Assembly: GCA_945889235.1 (NCBI GenBank)
Contig: CAMDBK010000017.1
Location: 1-21,579 of the forward strand
Source: Chitinophaga pinensis
GTDB taxonomy: Bacteria; Bacteroidota; Bacteroidia; SXHM01
DNA: 21,579 bases
Reading direction: 5' to 3'
Part shown: piece by piece, positions 14,711-21,579 of the stretch
Position numbering within the stretch: the first letter of the stretch is position 1
Layout: every line of letters begins with the position of its first letter
Translations under genes and position numbers: made by a program
Notes under the pieces: generated by a model
What the model was told of the DNA's origin: nothing
Databases searched by the model: none
Seen by the model: only the letters and a program-made list of their open reading frames with translations

Positions 14711-16090
14711 ATGGAAAAACAAACGCAGTCCATTTTTGATAAAATCAATAATTGGGCAAGAAGTTCAGTGACTCTGAAATTGATTTCTATCGGCATTCTG
14801 ATTCTTATTTTGCTGATACCTTCTTCCATGCTCTCGTCACTTATTTATGAGCGTCAGAGTGTGCGCGATAGTGCGATTGATGAGGTAAGTTCAAAGTGGG
14901 GGAACAGCCAGGTGGTGGGCGGCCCGGTGATTTCGGTGCCTTACCAGACGGTTACAACAGATGTGAACGGGAAATCAGTTTATGGAATTTCCTACGCACA
15001 TTTTCTTCCTGATTTGATTGACATTTCGGGAACAGTGAAACCCGAAAAACGCTACCGCGGAATTTATGTGGTAGTACTTTATAACACGGTGTTGAAAGTG
15101 AGCGGAAAATTTCCCGCCCCTGATTTTGATAACCTCGGAATTGCAAAATCAAGTTTTATGCTGGATGATGCCGTGTTGTCCATCGGGCTGAGTGATATGA
15201 AAGGAATACGTGATGAGATTAACATACGCATGAATGATACCAGCTACTCCTGCAATCCCGGAATTGTAACAGCTGATATTTTTTCATCGGGCATAAGCAT
15301 TCCTATTGACCTTACTACACAAAAAGATTTTGATTTTGCATTTGACATGAATATCAATGGCAGCACGCATCTGGGTTTTTTGCCGTTTGGAAAAGAGACC
15401 AATGTTTCGCTTACCTCTTCGTGGGGACATCCAAGTTTTGAGGGCAGTTTTTTGCCGGATGAAAGGGCGGTTACCGACAGCGGTTTTACTGCAACCTGGA
15501 AGGTGTTACAACTTAACAGAAATTATCCGCAATCCGGACTTGGTGCTTTTATAGGCAATGAAGGCGGACTGGAGCAAATCAGCAATAACAATTTACCGGA
15601 GTATTCAGCGGCATCGGAATTTGGTGTAAAACTTTTATTGCCGATTGATGAATACCAGAAAACGATGCGCTCGGCAAAATATAATCTGATGTTTATTTTT
15701 CTCACGTTCCTTGCATTTTTCTTTGTGGAGGTAATCAACAAAAAACGAATTCACCCGATACAATATTTGTTAGTTGGTTTTGCAATCTGTTTGTTTTATG
15801 TATTGCTGCTTTCGCTTTCCGAACATATAAATTTTGACAAGGCTTATCTTGTCGGATGTGTTTCTGTACTTATTCTAATTACCTTTTATTGCAAAAGTGT
15901 TTTCAAAAATAATTTGCTTACCGCGCTTATCACCGGCATACTGGCAGTGCTTTACGGTTTCTTTTATTCGCTGTTACAGCTGGAAGATTATGCATTGCTG
16001 ATGGGTAGCATCGGGTTGCTGCTTATTCTTGCTGTGATTATGTACCTGACGAGAAACATTGATTGGTACAATACAGAAAAGAGTGAGTGA
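14711..16090 (+). CDS. creD: CreD-family inner membrane protein
   Basis: A 459-residue inner-membrane protein of the CreD family (envelope integrity, colicin E2 tolerance in E. coli). One N-terminal membrane segment (about 23-43) precedes a large periplasmic region with the family hallmark VVGGPVISVPY (about 69-79) and a beta-rich section. A cluster of about five to six membrane segments occupies residues 325-445, with the conserved EVINKKRIHPIQYLLVGFAICLF-type boundary. Length is typical (about 450). It follows the kelch-like gene by 15 bases and is probably the last gene of the operon. No CreB/CreC regulators are in view. The CreD biochemical role is not well defined in any species. Confidence 0.92.
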   Translation: MEKQTQSIFDKINNWARSSVTLKLISIGILILILLIPSSMLSSLIYERQSVRDSAIDEVSSKWGNSQVVGGPVISVPYQTVTTDVNGKSVYGISYAHFLPDLIDISGTVKPEKRYRGIYVVVLYNTVLKVSGKFPAPDFDNLGIAKSSFMLDDAVLSIGLSDMKGIRDEINIRMNDTSYSCNPGIVTADIFSSGISIPIDLTTQKDFDFAFDMNINGSTHLGFLPFGKETNVSLTSSWGHPSFEGSFLPDERAVTDSGFTATWKVLQLNRNYPQSGLGAFIGNEGGLEQISNNNLPEYSAASEFGVKLLLPIDEYQKTMRSAKYNLMFIFLTFLAFFFVEVINKKRIHPIQYLLVGFAICLFYVLLLSLSEHINFDKAYLVGCVSVLILITFYCKSVFKNNLLTALITGILAVLYGFFYSLLQLEDYALLMGSIGLLLILAVIMYLTRNIDWYNTEKSE

Positions 16091-16098
16091 AATGATTC

Positions 16099-16178
16099 TT
16101 TACCGCTAAGGCGCTAAGACGCAAAGCAAAGATTGATTAATTAGTTAGCCTTCGCGCCTTTGCGCCTTCGCGGTGAAA
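16099..16178. repeat. REP-like imperfect palindrome of the ACCGC(N)AAGGCGC type
   Basis: The left arm (16099-16126, with ACCGCTAAGGCGCTAAG) and right arm (16150-16178) are complementary at all but four positions plus one bulge. The loop is 23 bases of AT-rich sequence. Bodies of such arms (ACCGC, AAGGCGC, AAG, CGC) resemble dispersed repeats seen in many bacterial genomes. It sits between CreD and the deoxyhypusine synthase gene, where it could terminate the operon. It is unrelated in sequence to the GAGCGTAGT repeats. Confidence 0.8.
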
Positions 16179-16192
16179 AAAAACTATTTTTG
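16159..16192 (+). promoter_or_regulatory. Predicted promoter partly inside the REP-like arm
   Basis: TTTG (16159-16162), a 22-base spacer and TATTTTTG (16185-16192) match the Bacteroidetes -33 / -7 pattern within the wider spacing reported for flavobacteria. The -33 box lies within the right arm of the palindrome. The start codon of the next gene is 20 bases downstream of the -7 box. Confidence 0.5.
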
Positions 16193-16212
16193 CCAACCCA
16201 AAAAATAAAATC

Positions 16213-17187
16213 ATGACAAGAGGACCCATTTCTCAGTTTATTGAAAAACATTATTTGCACTTTAACTCAGCTGCGCTGGTTGATGCTGCCAAAGGCTACG
16301 AAACTCATTTGCTGGAAGGCGGAAAAATGATGATTACTCTTGCCGGTGCTATGAGCACTGCCGAGTTGGGAAAATCACTGGCCGAAATGATTCGTCAGGA
16401 TAAGGTGCAGATTATTTCGTGCACGGGTGCTAACCTTGAAGAAGATATTATGAATCTGGTGGCGCACTCGCACTACAAGCGTGTGCCGAACTACCGCGAC
16501 CTTTCACCGCAGGACGAGTGGGATTTATTAGAAAACCATTACAACCGCGTTACCGATACCTGCATACCTGAAGAGGAGGCTTTCCGCAGATTGCAGAAGC
16601 ATATTCACAAACTGTGGAAAGATGCCAACGATGCCGGTGAGCGTTATTTTCCGCATGAGTTTATGTACAAGATGCTGAACTCGGGTGTGCTCGAACAGTA
16701 TTACGAAATTGACCCTAACGACAGCTGGATGCTGGCTGCTGCTAAAAAGAATTTGCCAATTGTTTGTCCGGGTTGGGAAGACAGCACTATGGGAAACATT
16801 TTTGCATCCTATGTAATTAAAAATGAAATGAACCCTACCACCATGAAATCGGGTATTGAATACATGGTGTGGCTTTCACATTGGTATCGCGAGAACAGCG
16901 CAGGCAAAGGCGTTGGCTTTTTCCAGATTGGCGGTGGTATTGCCGGTGATTTTCCTATTTGTGTGGTGCCTATGATGTATCAGGATCTGGAGTGGCACGA
17001 TGTTCCGTTCTGGAGTTATTTCTGCCAGATTTCGGATTCTACTACCAGTTATGGTTCTTACTCAGGCGCTGTGCCCAACGAAAAAATTACCTGGGGTAAA
17101 TTAGATATTCATACACCCAAGTTTATTGTAGAGAGTGATGCTACTATTTGTGCCCCGCTGATGTTTGCGTGGGTGCTGGGGTGGTAG
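16213..17187 (+). CDS. Deoxyhypusine synthase family protein
   Basis: A 324-residue cytosolic protein homologous to deoxyhypusine synthase (DHS). Recognisable blocks are TLAGAMSTAELGKSLAEMI, an NAD-binding-type segment SCTGANLEEDIMNL, CPGWEDSTMGN, GGGIAGDFPI, SDSTTSYGSYSGAVPNEKITWGK, then the C-terminal DATICAPLMFAWVLG. Lys296 in WGK corresponds to the lysine that forms the enzyme-butylamine intermediate in DHS, so the spermidine-cleaving chemistry is plausibly kept. Bacteria lack eIF5A, so the natural acceptor must differ; a small amine (for example putrescine, giving homospermidine) or another protein are possibilities. It is monocistronic with its own predicted promoter. Length is close to eukaryotic DHS without the N-terminal extension. 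Confidence 0.88.
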   Translation: MTRGPISQFIEKHYLHFNSAALVDAAKGYETHLLEGGKMMITLAGAMSTAELGKSLAEMIRQDKVQIISCTGANLEEDIMNLVAHSHYKRVPNYRDLSPQDEWDLLENHYNRVTDTCIPEEEAFRRLQKHIHKLWKDANDAGERYFPHEFMYKMLNSGVLEQYYEIDPNDSWMLAAAKKNLPIVCPGWEDSTMGNIFASYVIKNEMNPTTMKSGIEYMVWLSHWYRENSAGKGVGFFQIGGGIAGDFPICVVPMMYQDLEWHDVPFWSYFCQISDSTTSYGSYSGAVPNEKITWGKLDIHTPKFIVESDATICAPLMFAWVLGW

Positions 17188-17190
17188 ATT

Positions 17191-17634
17191 TTACTGTAGC
17201 TTAAACTTTACAGGCAGTGTAAACTGCACACGCACGGCTTTGCCTTGCTGCCTTCCAGGACTTTCAAAAGTTAACAACCGAGCTACGCGCAGGGCTTCGG
17301 CATCAAGGTAGGGGTCAATACCGCGCACTATTTTATGGTCAATGGTTTTGCCATCTGTATTTACTATAAATGAGGTGTAAACGGTGCCTTCTATATCATG
17401 TAACCGAGCTGAATCAGGGTAATGAATGTTGGCAATTAAAAATTTCATCATTCCTTGATCACCGTCTGCGTATTTGGGCATTTCTTCAACAATTGTAAAT
17501 ACGGATTGACCATTACCTGCAGGGTAGGGCATTTCTTTAACAGTAACATCGCTGTTAATTTGTTCGGTTGTTTGCGCGTTGCAAGTGAGGGTAAACAAAA
17601 AAGAAAAAAGCAGCAATGTTGTTGGTTTGTGCAT
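17191..17634 (-). CDS. Secreted TonB C-terminal-domain protein
   Basis: A 147-residue exported protein with a signal peptide (MHKPTTLLLFSFLFTLTCNAQ) and a TonB_C-like domain over about residues 55-147. The domain runs from MMKFLIANIHYPDSARLHDIEGTV, through TSFIVNTDGKTIDHKIVRGI and DAEALRVARLL, to LPVKFKL. Real TonB proteins carry a membrane anchor and a proline-rich linker; neither is present, so it is not a classical energy transducer. Such short secreted versions are common in Bacteroidetes and may bind peptidoglycan or receptors. The start at 17634 is chosen for the signal peptide; an in-frame ATG at 17697 would add 21 hydrophilic residues. It is convergent with the deoxyhypusine synthase gene, three bases apart. 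Confidence 0.85.
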   Translation of the reverse strand: MHKPTTLLLFSFLFTLTCNAQTTEQINSDVTVKEMPYPAGNGQSVFTIVEEMPKYADGDQGMMKFLIANIHYPDSARLHDIEGTVYTSFIVNTDGKTIDHKIVRGIDPYLDAEALRVARLLTFESPGRQQGKAVRVQFTLPVKFKLQ

Positions 17635-17715
17635 GGTGTTAAAAATATAATTCTTCCATTTTATTGTTATCCCGTTAGAAGCTATTTTCATATTCATTGG
17701 TTATTTTTTCTTTCC

Positions 17716-17723
17716 CAAATATA
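17716..17723 (-). promoter_or_regulatory. Candidate -7 element for the TonB-domain gene
   Basis: On the minus strand this is TATATTTG, a perfect TAnnTTTG match, about 80 bases before the start at 17634. No convincing -33 element. Confidence 0.4.
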
Positions 17724-17750
17724 GAATATTTCTTAACTGATTATAAAAAC

Positions 17751-17766
17751 AGGACTTTAAAGTCCT
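17751..17766. repeat. Perfect 16-bp palindrome AGGACTTTAAAGTCCT
   Basis: The palindrome lies midway between the divergent TonB-domain and SpoIIM genes, near both predicted promoters. It may be an operator shared by the two genes or a small dispersed repeat; it has no loop and no T-run, so a terminator is unlikely. Confidence 0.6.
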
Positions 17767-17791
17767 AACGAAAAAGATTTCGCTTTCTTTT

Positions 17792-17799
17792 TACTTTTA
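17792..17799 (+). promoter_or_regulatory. Candidate -7 element for the SpoIIM operon
   Basis: TACTTTTA within TTTACTTTTACCCC lies 8 bases before the ATG at 17808. The same phrase with the same spacing precedes the HAD gene at 3190. It implies a leaderless or very short 5' end. No clear -33 box. Confidence 0.3.
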
Positions 17800-17807
17800 C
17801 CCCACTA

Positions 17808-19706
17808 ATGCGCGAAACCGGTTTTATAAAACAAAACAAAGAAAAGTGGATTGAGTTTGAGCAAACACTCAAACAAAAAAAGAATGACCCAGATAGCCTC
17901 AGCAACCTGTTTGTGCAGGTTACCGATGACCTTTCATATTCGCGCACATTTTATCCCAACCGCTCGGTACGCGTTTACCTTAATAATCTGGCGCAACAGA
18001 TTTTTCAAAGCATTTATAAAAACAAAAAAGAAAAAGGAAACCGTTTCGCCATTTTCTGGAAAGATGAATTGCCTTTTATTATGTACCAAACGCGCAGAGA
18101 ATTGCTGGTTTCATTTTTTGTTTTTCTGCTGGCAATGGGCATTGGCGTATTATCAAGCGCGTACGACCCCGAGTTTTACCGCCTCATTCTTGGCGATAGT
18201 TATGTGGAGATGACCAAAGAAAATATTCGCACAGGCGACCCCATGGCGGTGTATAAAAAAATGAACGAGATTGATATGTTTCTCGGCATAACAGTAAACA
18301 ACCTGTTTGTGGCATTTTACACGTTTATCCTTGGCGTTATCATGTCCATCGGCACCATTGCGTATATGCTTTACAACGGAATAATGGTGGGCTCTTTCCA
18401 GTATTTTTTTGTGGAGCAGGGCTTGTTCCGCGAATCATTTCTCACCATCTGGATGCACGGAACACTGGAAATTTCTGCTATAATAATTGCAGGCTCGGCA
18501 GGCATTGTTATGGGCAACGGGCTTGTGTTTCCGGGAACGTACTCACGCCTGCAATCGTTCCAGGTTTCGGCACGAAGGGCAATAAAAATTATGCTCGGTA
18601 TTGTGCCCATTTTTGTTTTTGCCGCATTTATAGAAGGTTTCCTAACGCGCTACACAGAACTGCCCGACCCCTTGCGGCTGCTAGTTATCCTGCTGTCACT
18701 GTTTTTTATTCTCGGCTATTTTGTGTGGTATCCGCGTTACAAAGCAACTGCCGGTTTTGATAATATTGAAAATGAATCGCGGCTGAATGTAAGCGGCTCA
18801 GGCAAACCCGCGTTTAAGGGAATCAAATCAAATGGTGAAATTTTTCTACAGCTGTTTATTTTTTACCGCACTTATTTGCAGAAGATTATTCTCACTGCGA
18901 TAGTGTTGTCGGGCTTCTTCAGCCTCTCCATGCTGTTTGCCCTGCGCAGTAAAATGTTTGAACTCTATACCTATTACGGCTCTGATTCATACAGTGCCGA
19001 CAGCTATTTAAACGTTTTTCAAAACCTGTACGCCTACCTCAATTATTACGAACACCCGATTTTCCACACATTCAACACCGTGTTTTTTTCAGTGCTTGTT
19101 TTTTCGGTTTACTACTTGCTTGCTGCATCAGCACGGGGAAAGGGCGGTGCCGAAATCCTTTCACGAAAAAATATTTTTACGGCCCTGAAAAAAAGAATGG
19201 GTTCTGTTTTTCTATGCATTACCCTGTTGAATGTAATCTTCTTTATCCCCGATGGCCGCTCGTTTTTTGCGTTTGCTGTCTTCTCGCCATTTATTTTTCT
19301 GGTCATTTATGCCTCGGTGTATGAAGACAAAAATTTTGTTTCCATGTTCAACCGCTGCCGTAAAATTCTGCACGATAACTGGCTTAATTTTTTCGGTCTG
19401 GCATTAATTATTTCTCTGCTCGGCTCTATCTTTTTCTTCATCTTCAACTCACCCTTCCTGTTTTTCTATTTCGAAATTATTACATGGAATTTAAATCTTG
19501 AATCCGAAACACTGAATAAAATTTTTCAGGTGTTTATGACCCTGGTTTCGCTGTTTGCCATTGGCGTTGCAGTGCCGCTGGTGCTTATAGGCATTGGGTT
19601 TAAATACCACTCGCTTGTTGAAATCAATGAAGCAGCGGAATTAAAACAACGCATCAGCAACATCGGAATTAAAAAGCAACGCTATGGAATGGATGTGGAA
19701 AACTAG
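17808..19706 (+). CDS. SpoIIM-family membrane protein (stage II sporulation protein M homologue)
   Basis: A 632-residue polytopic membrane protein. The N-terminal soluble part (MRETGFIKQNKEKWIEFEQTL, about 1-100) is the usual start of Bacteroidetes SpoIIM homologues. Residues about 100-310 form the SpoIIM domain with several membrane segments and the blocks VNNLFVAFYTFILGVIMSIG, YNGIMVGSFQYFF and MHGTLEISAIIIAGSAG. An extra C-terminal membrane region (about 355-615) with six or so hydrophobic segments extends it well beyond the short classical SpoIIM. The organism need not sporulate; in Gram-negatives the gene travels with DUF4129, DUF4350, MoxR and DUF58 genes. That is seen here for the first two followers. 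A role in envelope processes is inferred from context only. Confidence 0.88.
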   Translation: MRETGFIKQNKEKWIEFEQTLKQKKNDPDSLSNLFVQVTDDLSYSRTFYPNRSVRVYLNNLAQQIFQSIYKNKKEKGNRFAIFWKDELPFIMYQTRRELLVSFFVFLLAMGIGVLSSAYDPEFYRLILGDSYVEMTKENIRTGDPMAVYKKMNEIDMFLGITVNNLFVAFYTFILGVIMSIGTIAYMLYNGIMVGSFQYFFVEQGLFRESFLTIWMHGTLEISAIIIAGSAGIVMGNGLVFPGTYSRLQSFQVSARRAIKIMLGIVPIFVFAAFIEGFLTRYTELPDPLRLLVILLSLFFILGYFVWYPRYKATAGFDNIENESRLNVSGSGKPAFKGIKSNGEIFLQLFIFYRTYLQKIILTAIVLSGFFSLSMLFALRSKMFELYTYYGSDSYSADSYLNVFQNLYAYLNYYEHPIFHTFNTVFFSVLVFSVYYLLAASARGKGGAEILSRKNIFTALKKRMGSVFLCITLLNVIFFIPDGRSFFAFAVFSPFIFLVIYASVYEDKNFVSMFNRCRKILHDNWLNFFGLALIISLLGSIFFFIFNSPFLFFYFEIITWNLNLESETLNKIFQVFMTLVSLFAIGVAVPLVLIGIGFKYHSLVEINEAAELKQRISNIGIKKQRYGMDVEN

Positions 19707-19721
19707 GAAGGTTGTTTCAGG

Positions 19722-19797
19722 CTGCCACCCTGAGCGTAGTAGAAGGGTTAAAAATATTTCAATGCAGCTATGTCACCCTGAGCGTAGTAGAAGGGTA
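19722..19797 (+). repeat. Two direct copies of a GAGCGTAGT-core REP-like repeat inside a CDS
   Basis: The 23-base core (from CACCCTGAGCGTAGTAG to AAGGGT) occurs at 19726-19748 and 19774-19796, identical in both. The start-to-start distance is 48 bases, exactly 16 codons. Each has ACCCT/AGGGT hairpin ends. The core TGTCAC-GAGCGTAGT is shared with the head-to-head copies at 3082-3143. In the DUF4129 frame each copy reads CHPERSRRV. Confidence 0.85.
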
Positions 19798-20484
19798 TTT
19801 TATAACAAAGAGCTTGTTTTCTTTCTATTTATTTTTTTTACCATCACTGCATTTGCTCAGGATTCCACCACCGTTATTTCAGAAAATGCAAACTCAGTTG
19901 AACTGAAAAAATTTGATGAAAAACGCTGGGAAAACCTTACCAAAAACCTTGACTATACCGAAACACTGAAAAAGAAAAAAGATCATTCTTTTTCACTTCC
20001 CAATATGAATTTTGACCCGACTATAATAAAAATAGTGGTGGTTTCGTTGGTGGTTTTATCATTGATTTTTTTGCTGTGGAAAATATTTGGCAACACTGCG
20101 TTCCTCAGCAACCGCAAAATAAAAGAAGGAGATTTTTCATTTTTAGATGAAGCAGAAGAAAACCTTGAGAGCTCCGATCTGGAGAGGTTTCTTAAAGATG
20201 CACTAGATAAAAAACACTATAAAGTTGCCGTGCGCATCTATTACCTCATGAGCATAAAAGAACTGATGCTGCAAAATTTTATTGTATGGAAAAAGAACAA
20301 AACTAATTTTGAATACTTAGGCGAAATGCGCGAACGAAGTGAGTTTGAACACTTCCGCTCACTAACCCGCGCTTTTGAAATTGTGTGGTATGGCGATGTG
20401 GAAATAGGTGAACATGAGTATTCTGTTTTAAGTCCTTCCTTCAAAACTTTCATCACTTCAATCAGGAATAATGGGCAAAAATAA
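19762..20484 (+). CDS. DUF4129 domain membrane protein
   Basis: About 240 residues from the ATG at 19762; an ATG at 19684 would give 266 and overlap the SpoIIM gene. From 19762 the N-terminus is MQLCHPERSRRVFYNKE, then the hydrophobic core LVFFLFIFFTITAFAQ. This is a signal peptide whose basic n-region is encoded by a REP-like repeat. One membrane segment (VVVSLVVLSLIFLLWKIF) follows at about residues 90-110. The DUF4129 domain is at the C-terminus: YYLMSIKELMLQNFIVWKKNKTNFEYL, then HFRSLTRAFEIVWYGDVEI. DUF4129 proteins accompany MoxR, DUF58 and transglutaminase-type genes; their function is unknown. The 3' end overlaps the DUF4350 gene by 14 bases. No start codon exists in frame between the repeat and the hydrophobic core. 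Confidence 0.83.
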   Translation: MQLCHPERSRRVFYNKELVFFLFIFFTITAFAQDSTTVISENANSVELKKFDEKRWENLTKNLDYTETLKKKKDHSFSLPNMNFDPTIIKIVVVSLVVLSLIFLLWKIFGNTAFLSNRKIKEGDFSFLDEAEENLESSDLERFLKDALDKKHYKVAVRIYYLMSIKELMLQNFIVWKKNKTNFEYLGEMRERSEFEHFRSLTRAFEIVWYGDVEIGEHEYSVLSPSFKTFITSIRNNGQK

Positions 20485-21579
20485 AACCGCTTTTATTCTT
20501 TTGATTGGGGTGCTTGCTGCAGGTGTTGCAGTTTATTTCTGGTACAACAACGATGAAAAACCAAAATACAATTGGTACGAAACCTATAAAAACGATAAGA
20601 AGGAACCTTACGATACATATGTGATTTCTGAGATGCTGGAGAAATATTTTCCGGCAAAAAAATTCAATGTTATCCGCAAACCCTTGCACCAAAGTCTGCC
20701 GCGCACCAACGGAAACAACTACATTGTTATTGGTTCAGGAATGTATCTGGATTCATTAAGTGAACTTAAATTGCTGGAATTTGTGAACCGCGGAAATAAT
20801 GCATTTCTCTGCCTGCCTTCCATTCCTTATATTATTGAAGATACACTGAACATGGGCACTTGCGATTACTACTATTCAGTTGATTATTATTCTGATTCAC
20901 TTGTAAAACTTAATTTCTGTGATAAAGAATTCAAAAGCGATACATCGTATATATTCAACTATCAATTCATCAATGAGCAGGGAAATTATTCATGGTCGTA
21001 TTTGATTGATACTTGTATAAATCCTGACGCTCATGTTGTGTATTATGGAAGCATGAACACCGGAAAGATGAACTATGCACGTATTCCTTTTGGTAAAGGA
21101 TATTTTTTCGTTCATACTACTCCGTTGGCGTTTACCAATTTTCAAATGCTCAACAAACGCTCGTTTGAATATGCCTCCAAAGTATTTTCCTATTTACCTG
21201 AAGGCGATATTTACTGGGACGAATTTTCAAAAATCCCCATTCCCTACAGCGATGAAAACAAGGGCGGAAATCTGGATTGGAGAAAAGGTCCATTGTATTT
21301 TATACTTTCACAACCGGCATTAAGAACTGCGTGGTATCTCATTCTTTTGTTGGTGTTGTTATTCATTCTTTTCCGTGCCAAACGCAGGCAGCGCATCATT
21401 CCAGTATTAATTCCAAATACCAATACCTCACTTGAATTTGCTGAAACAATCGGAAGAATTTATTACCTGCAGAACGACCATAAAAAATTAGCTTCGCAAA
21501 AAATGAAACTGTTTTTGGAATCAATCCGCAACCGTTATAACATTGCTACCAATACTATTGATGATGCTTTTATACTAAC
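20471..21579 (+). CDS. DUF4350 domain membrane protein (3' partial)
   Basis: The frame opens with ATG at 20471 and is still open at the window end (369 codons plus two bases). Residues 7-24 (AFILLIGVLAAGVAVYFW) form an N-terminal membrane segment. The DUF4350 region follows: EPYDTYVISEMLEKYFP, then NNYIVIGSGMYLDSLSELKLLEFVNRGNNAFLCLPS, a pattern related to glutamine-amidotransferase-like folds that bind a partner. A second membrane segment (WYLILLLVLLFILF) lies near 288-302, then a basic RAKRRQR and a cytosolic C-terminal part with IGRIYYLQNDHKKLA. It overlaps the DUF4129 gene by 14 bases, so coupling is likely. Function unknown; the typical next genes would be a MoxR ATPase and a DUF58 protein. 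Confidence 0.85.
   Translation, partial: MGKNKTAFILLIGVLAAGVAVYFWYNNDEKPKYNWYETYKNDKKEPYDTYVISEMLEKYFPAKKFNVIRKPLHQSLPRTNGNNYIVIGSGMYLDSLSELKLLEFVNRGNNAFLCLPSIPYIIEDTLNMGTCDYYYSVDYYSDSLVKLNFCDKEFKSDTSYIFNYQFINEQGNYSWSYLIDTCINPDAHVVYYGSMNTGKMNYARIPFGKGYFFVHTTPLAFTNFQMLNKRSFEYASKVFSYLPEGDIYWDEFSKIPIPYSDENKGGNLDWRKGPLYFILSQPALRTAWYLILLLVLLFILFRAKRRQRIIPVLIPNTNTSLEFAETIGRIYYLQNDHKKLASQKMKLFLESIRNRYNIATNTIDDAFIL

Noticed and set aside
17635..17697. Upstream ATG extending the TonB-domain protein by 21 residues
   Set aside because: The extension is hydrophilic and precedes a complete signal peptide starting at 17634. The -7 box at 17716 does not exclude it, so this is a judgement.
1..21579. CRISPR array, toxin-antitoxin, restriction or other defence genes, and tRNA or rRNA genes
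   Set aside because: I looked for regularly spaced repeats, nuclease or methylase motifs and cloverleaf structures and saw none. The repeats present are REP-like and not array-like.

Overview
The window looks like chromosomal DNA of a free-living or environmental Bacteroidota (Bacteroidetes) bacterium. The evidence is direct. Two long secreted proteins end in a type IX secretion (T9SS type A) sorting domain. Several genes are preceded by the Bacteroidetes-type promoter (-33 TTTG-like, -7 TAnnTTTG) with little Shine-Dalgarno signal. Base composition is AT-rich, and the family content (SpoIIM/DUF4129/DUF4350, CreD, a deoxyhypusine synthase homologue) fits. I see no tRNA, rRNA, CRISPR array, transposase, integrase or phage gene. 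No stretch longer than about 300 bases lacks a gene.

Layout. (1) 2-1749: a 5'-truncated polysaccharide deacetylase and a FemAB/GNAT-like acyltransferase, overlapping by one base. They are probably the end of a surface-polysaccharide operon. (2) 1765-3888: upp (uracil phosphoribosyltransferase), a small membrane protein, a head-to-head REP-like palindrome and a YjjG-like HAD nucleotidase. (3) 3895-5451: an unusual accessory islet. It holds a stand-alone N-terminal domain of an RluA-type pseudouridine synthase (catalytic domain missing) and a divergent unknown gene surrounded by GTGTAA inverted repeats. Two hairpins follow, then a frameshifted remnant of a second YjjG-like 3' end. (4) 5467-9123: two secreted proteins on the minus strand (one PDZ plus MORN), then an unknown exported protein overlapping an SDR dehydrogenase. 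(5) 9271-9909: beta-carbonic anhydrase. (6) 10122-16090: a tight four-gene operon of diheme cytochrome c lipoprotein, PQQ-type sugar dehydrogenase with a T9SS tail, kelch-like T9SS protein and CreD. (7) 16099-17187: a REP-like palindrome, then a deoxyhypusine synthase homologue. (8) 17191-17634: a secreted TonB-C-domain protein on the minus strand. (9) 17808-21579: SpoIIM, DUF4129 and DUF4350 genes, the membrane part of the widespread MoxR/DUF58 cluster. The last gene runs off the end.

How the genes work together. The cytochrome and the PQQ dehydrogenase are adjacent in one operon, so a periplasmic or surface electron route from sugar or alcohol oxidation is likely. SpoIIM, DUF4129 and DUF4350 form one envelope-associated unit whose partners (MoxR ATPase, DUF58) are expected just downstream.

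I found no new defence or mobile system. The most interesting signals are four: the islet at 3889-5451 bounded by a YjjG gene and a YjjG tail remnant; the candidate operators around the unknown gene at 4757-5308; the four related REP-like repeats, two of which are translated into the signal-peptide region of the DUF4129 protein; and a second REP-like family whose arm carries a predicted -33 box.
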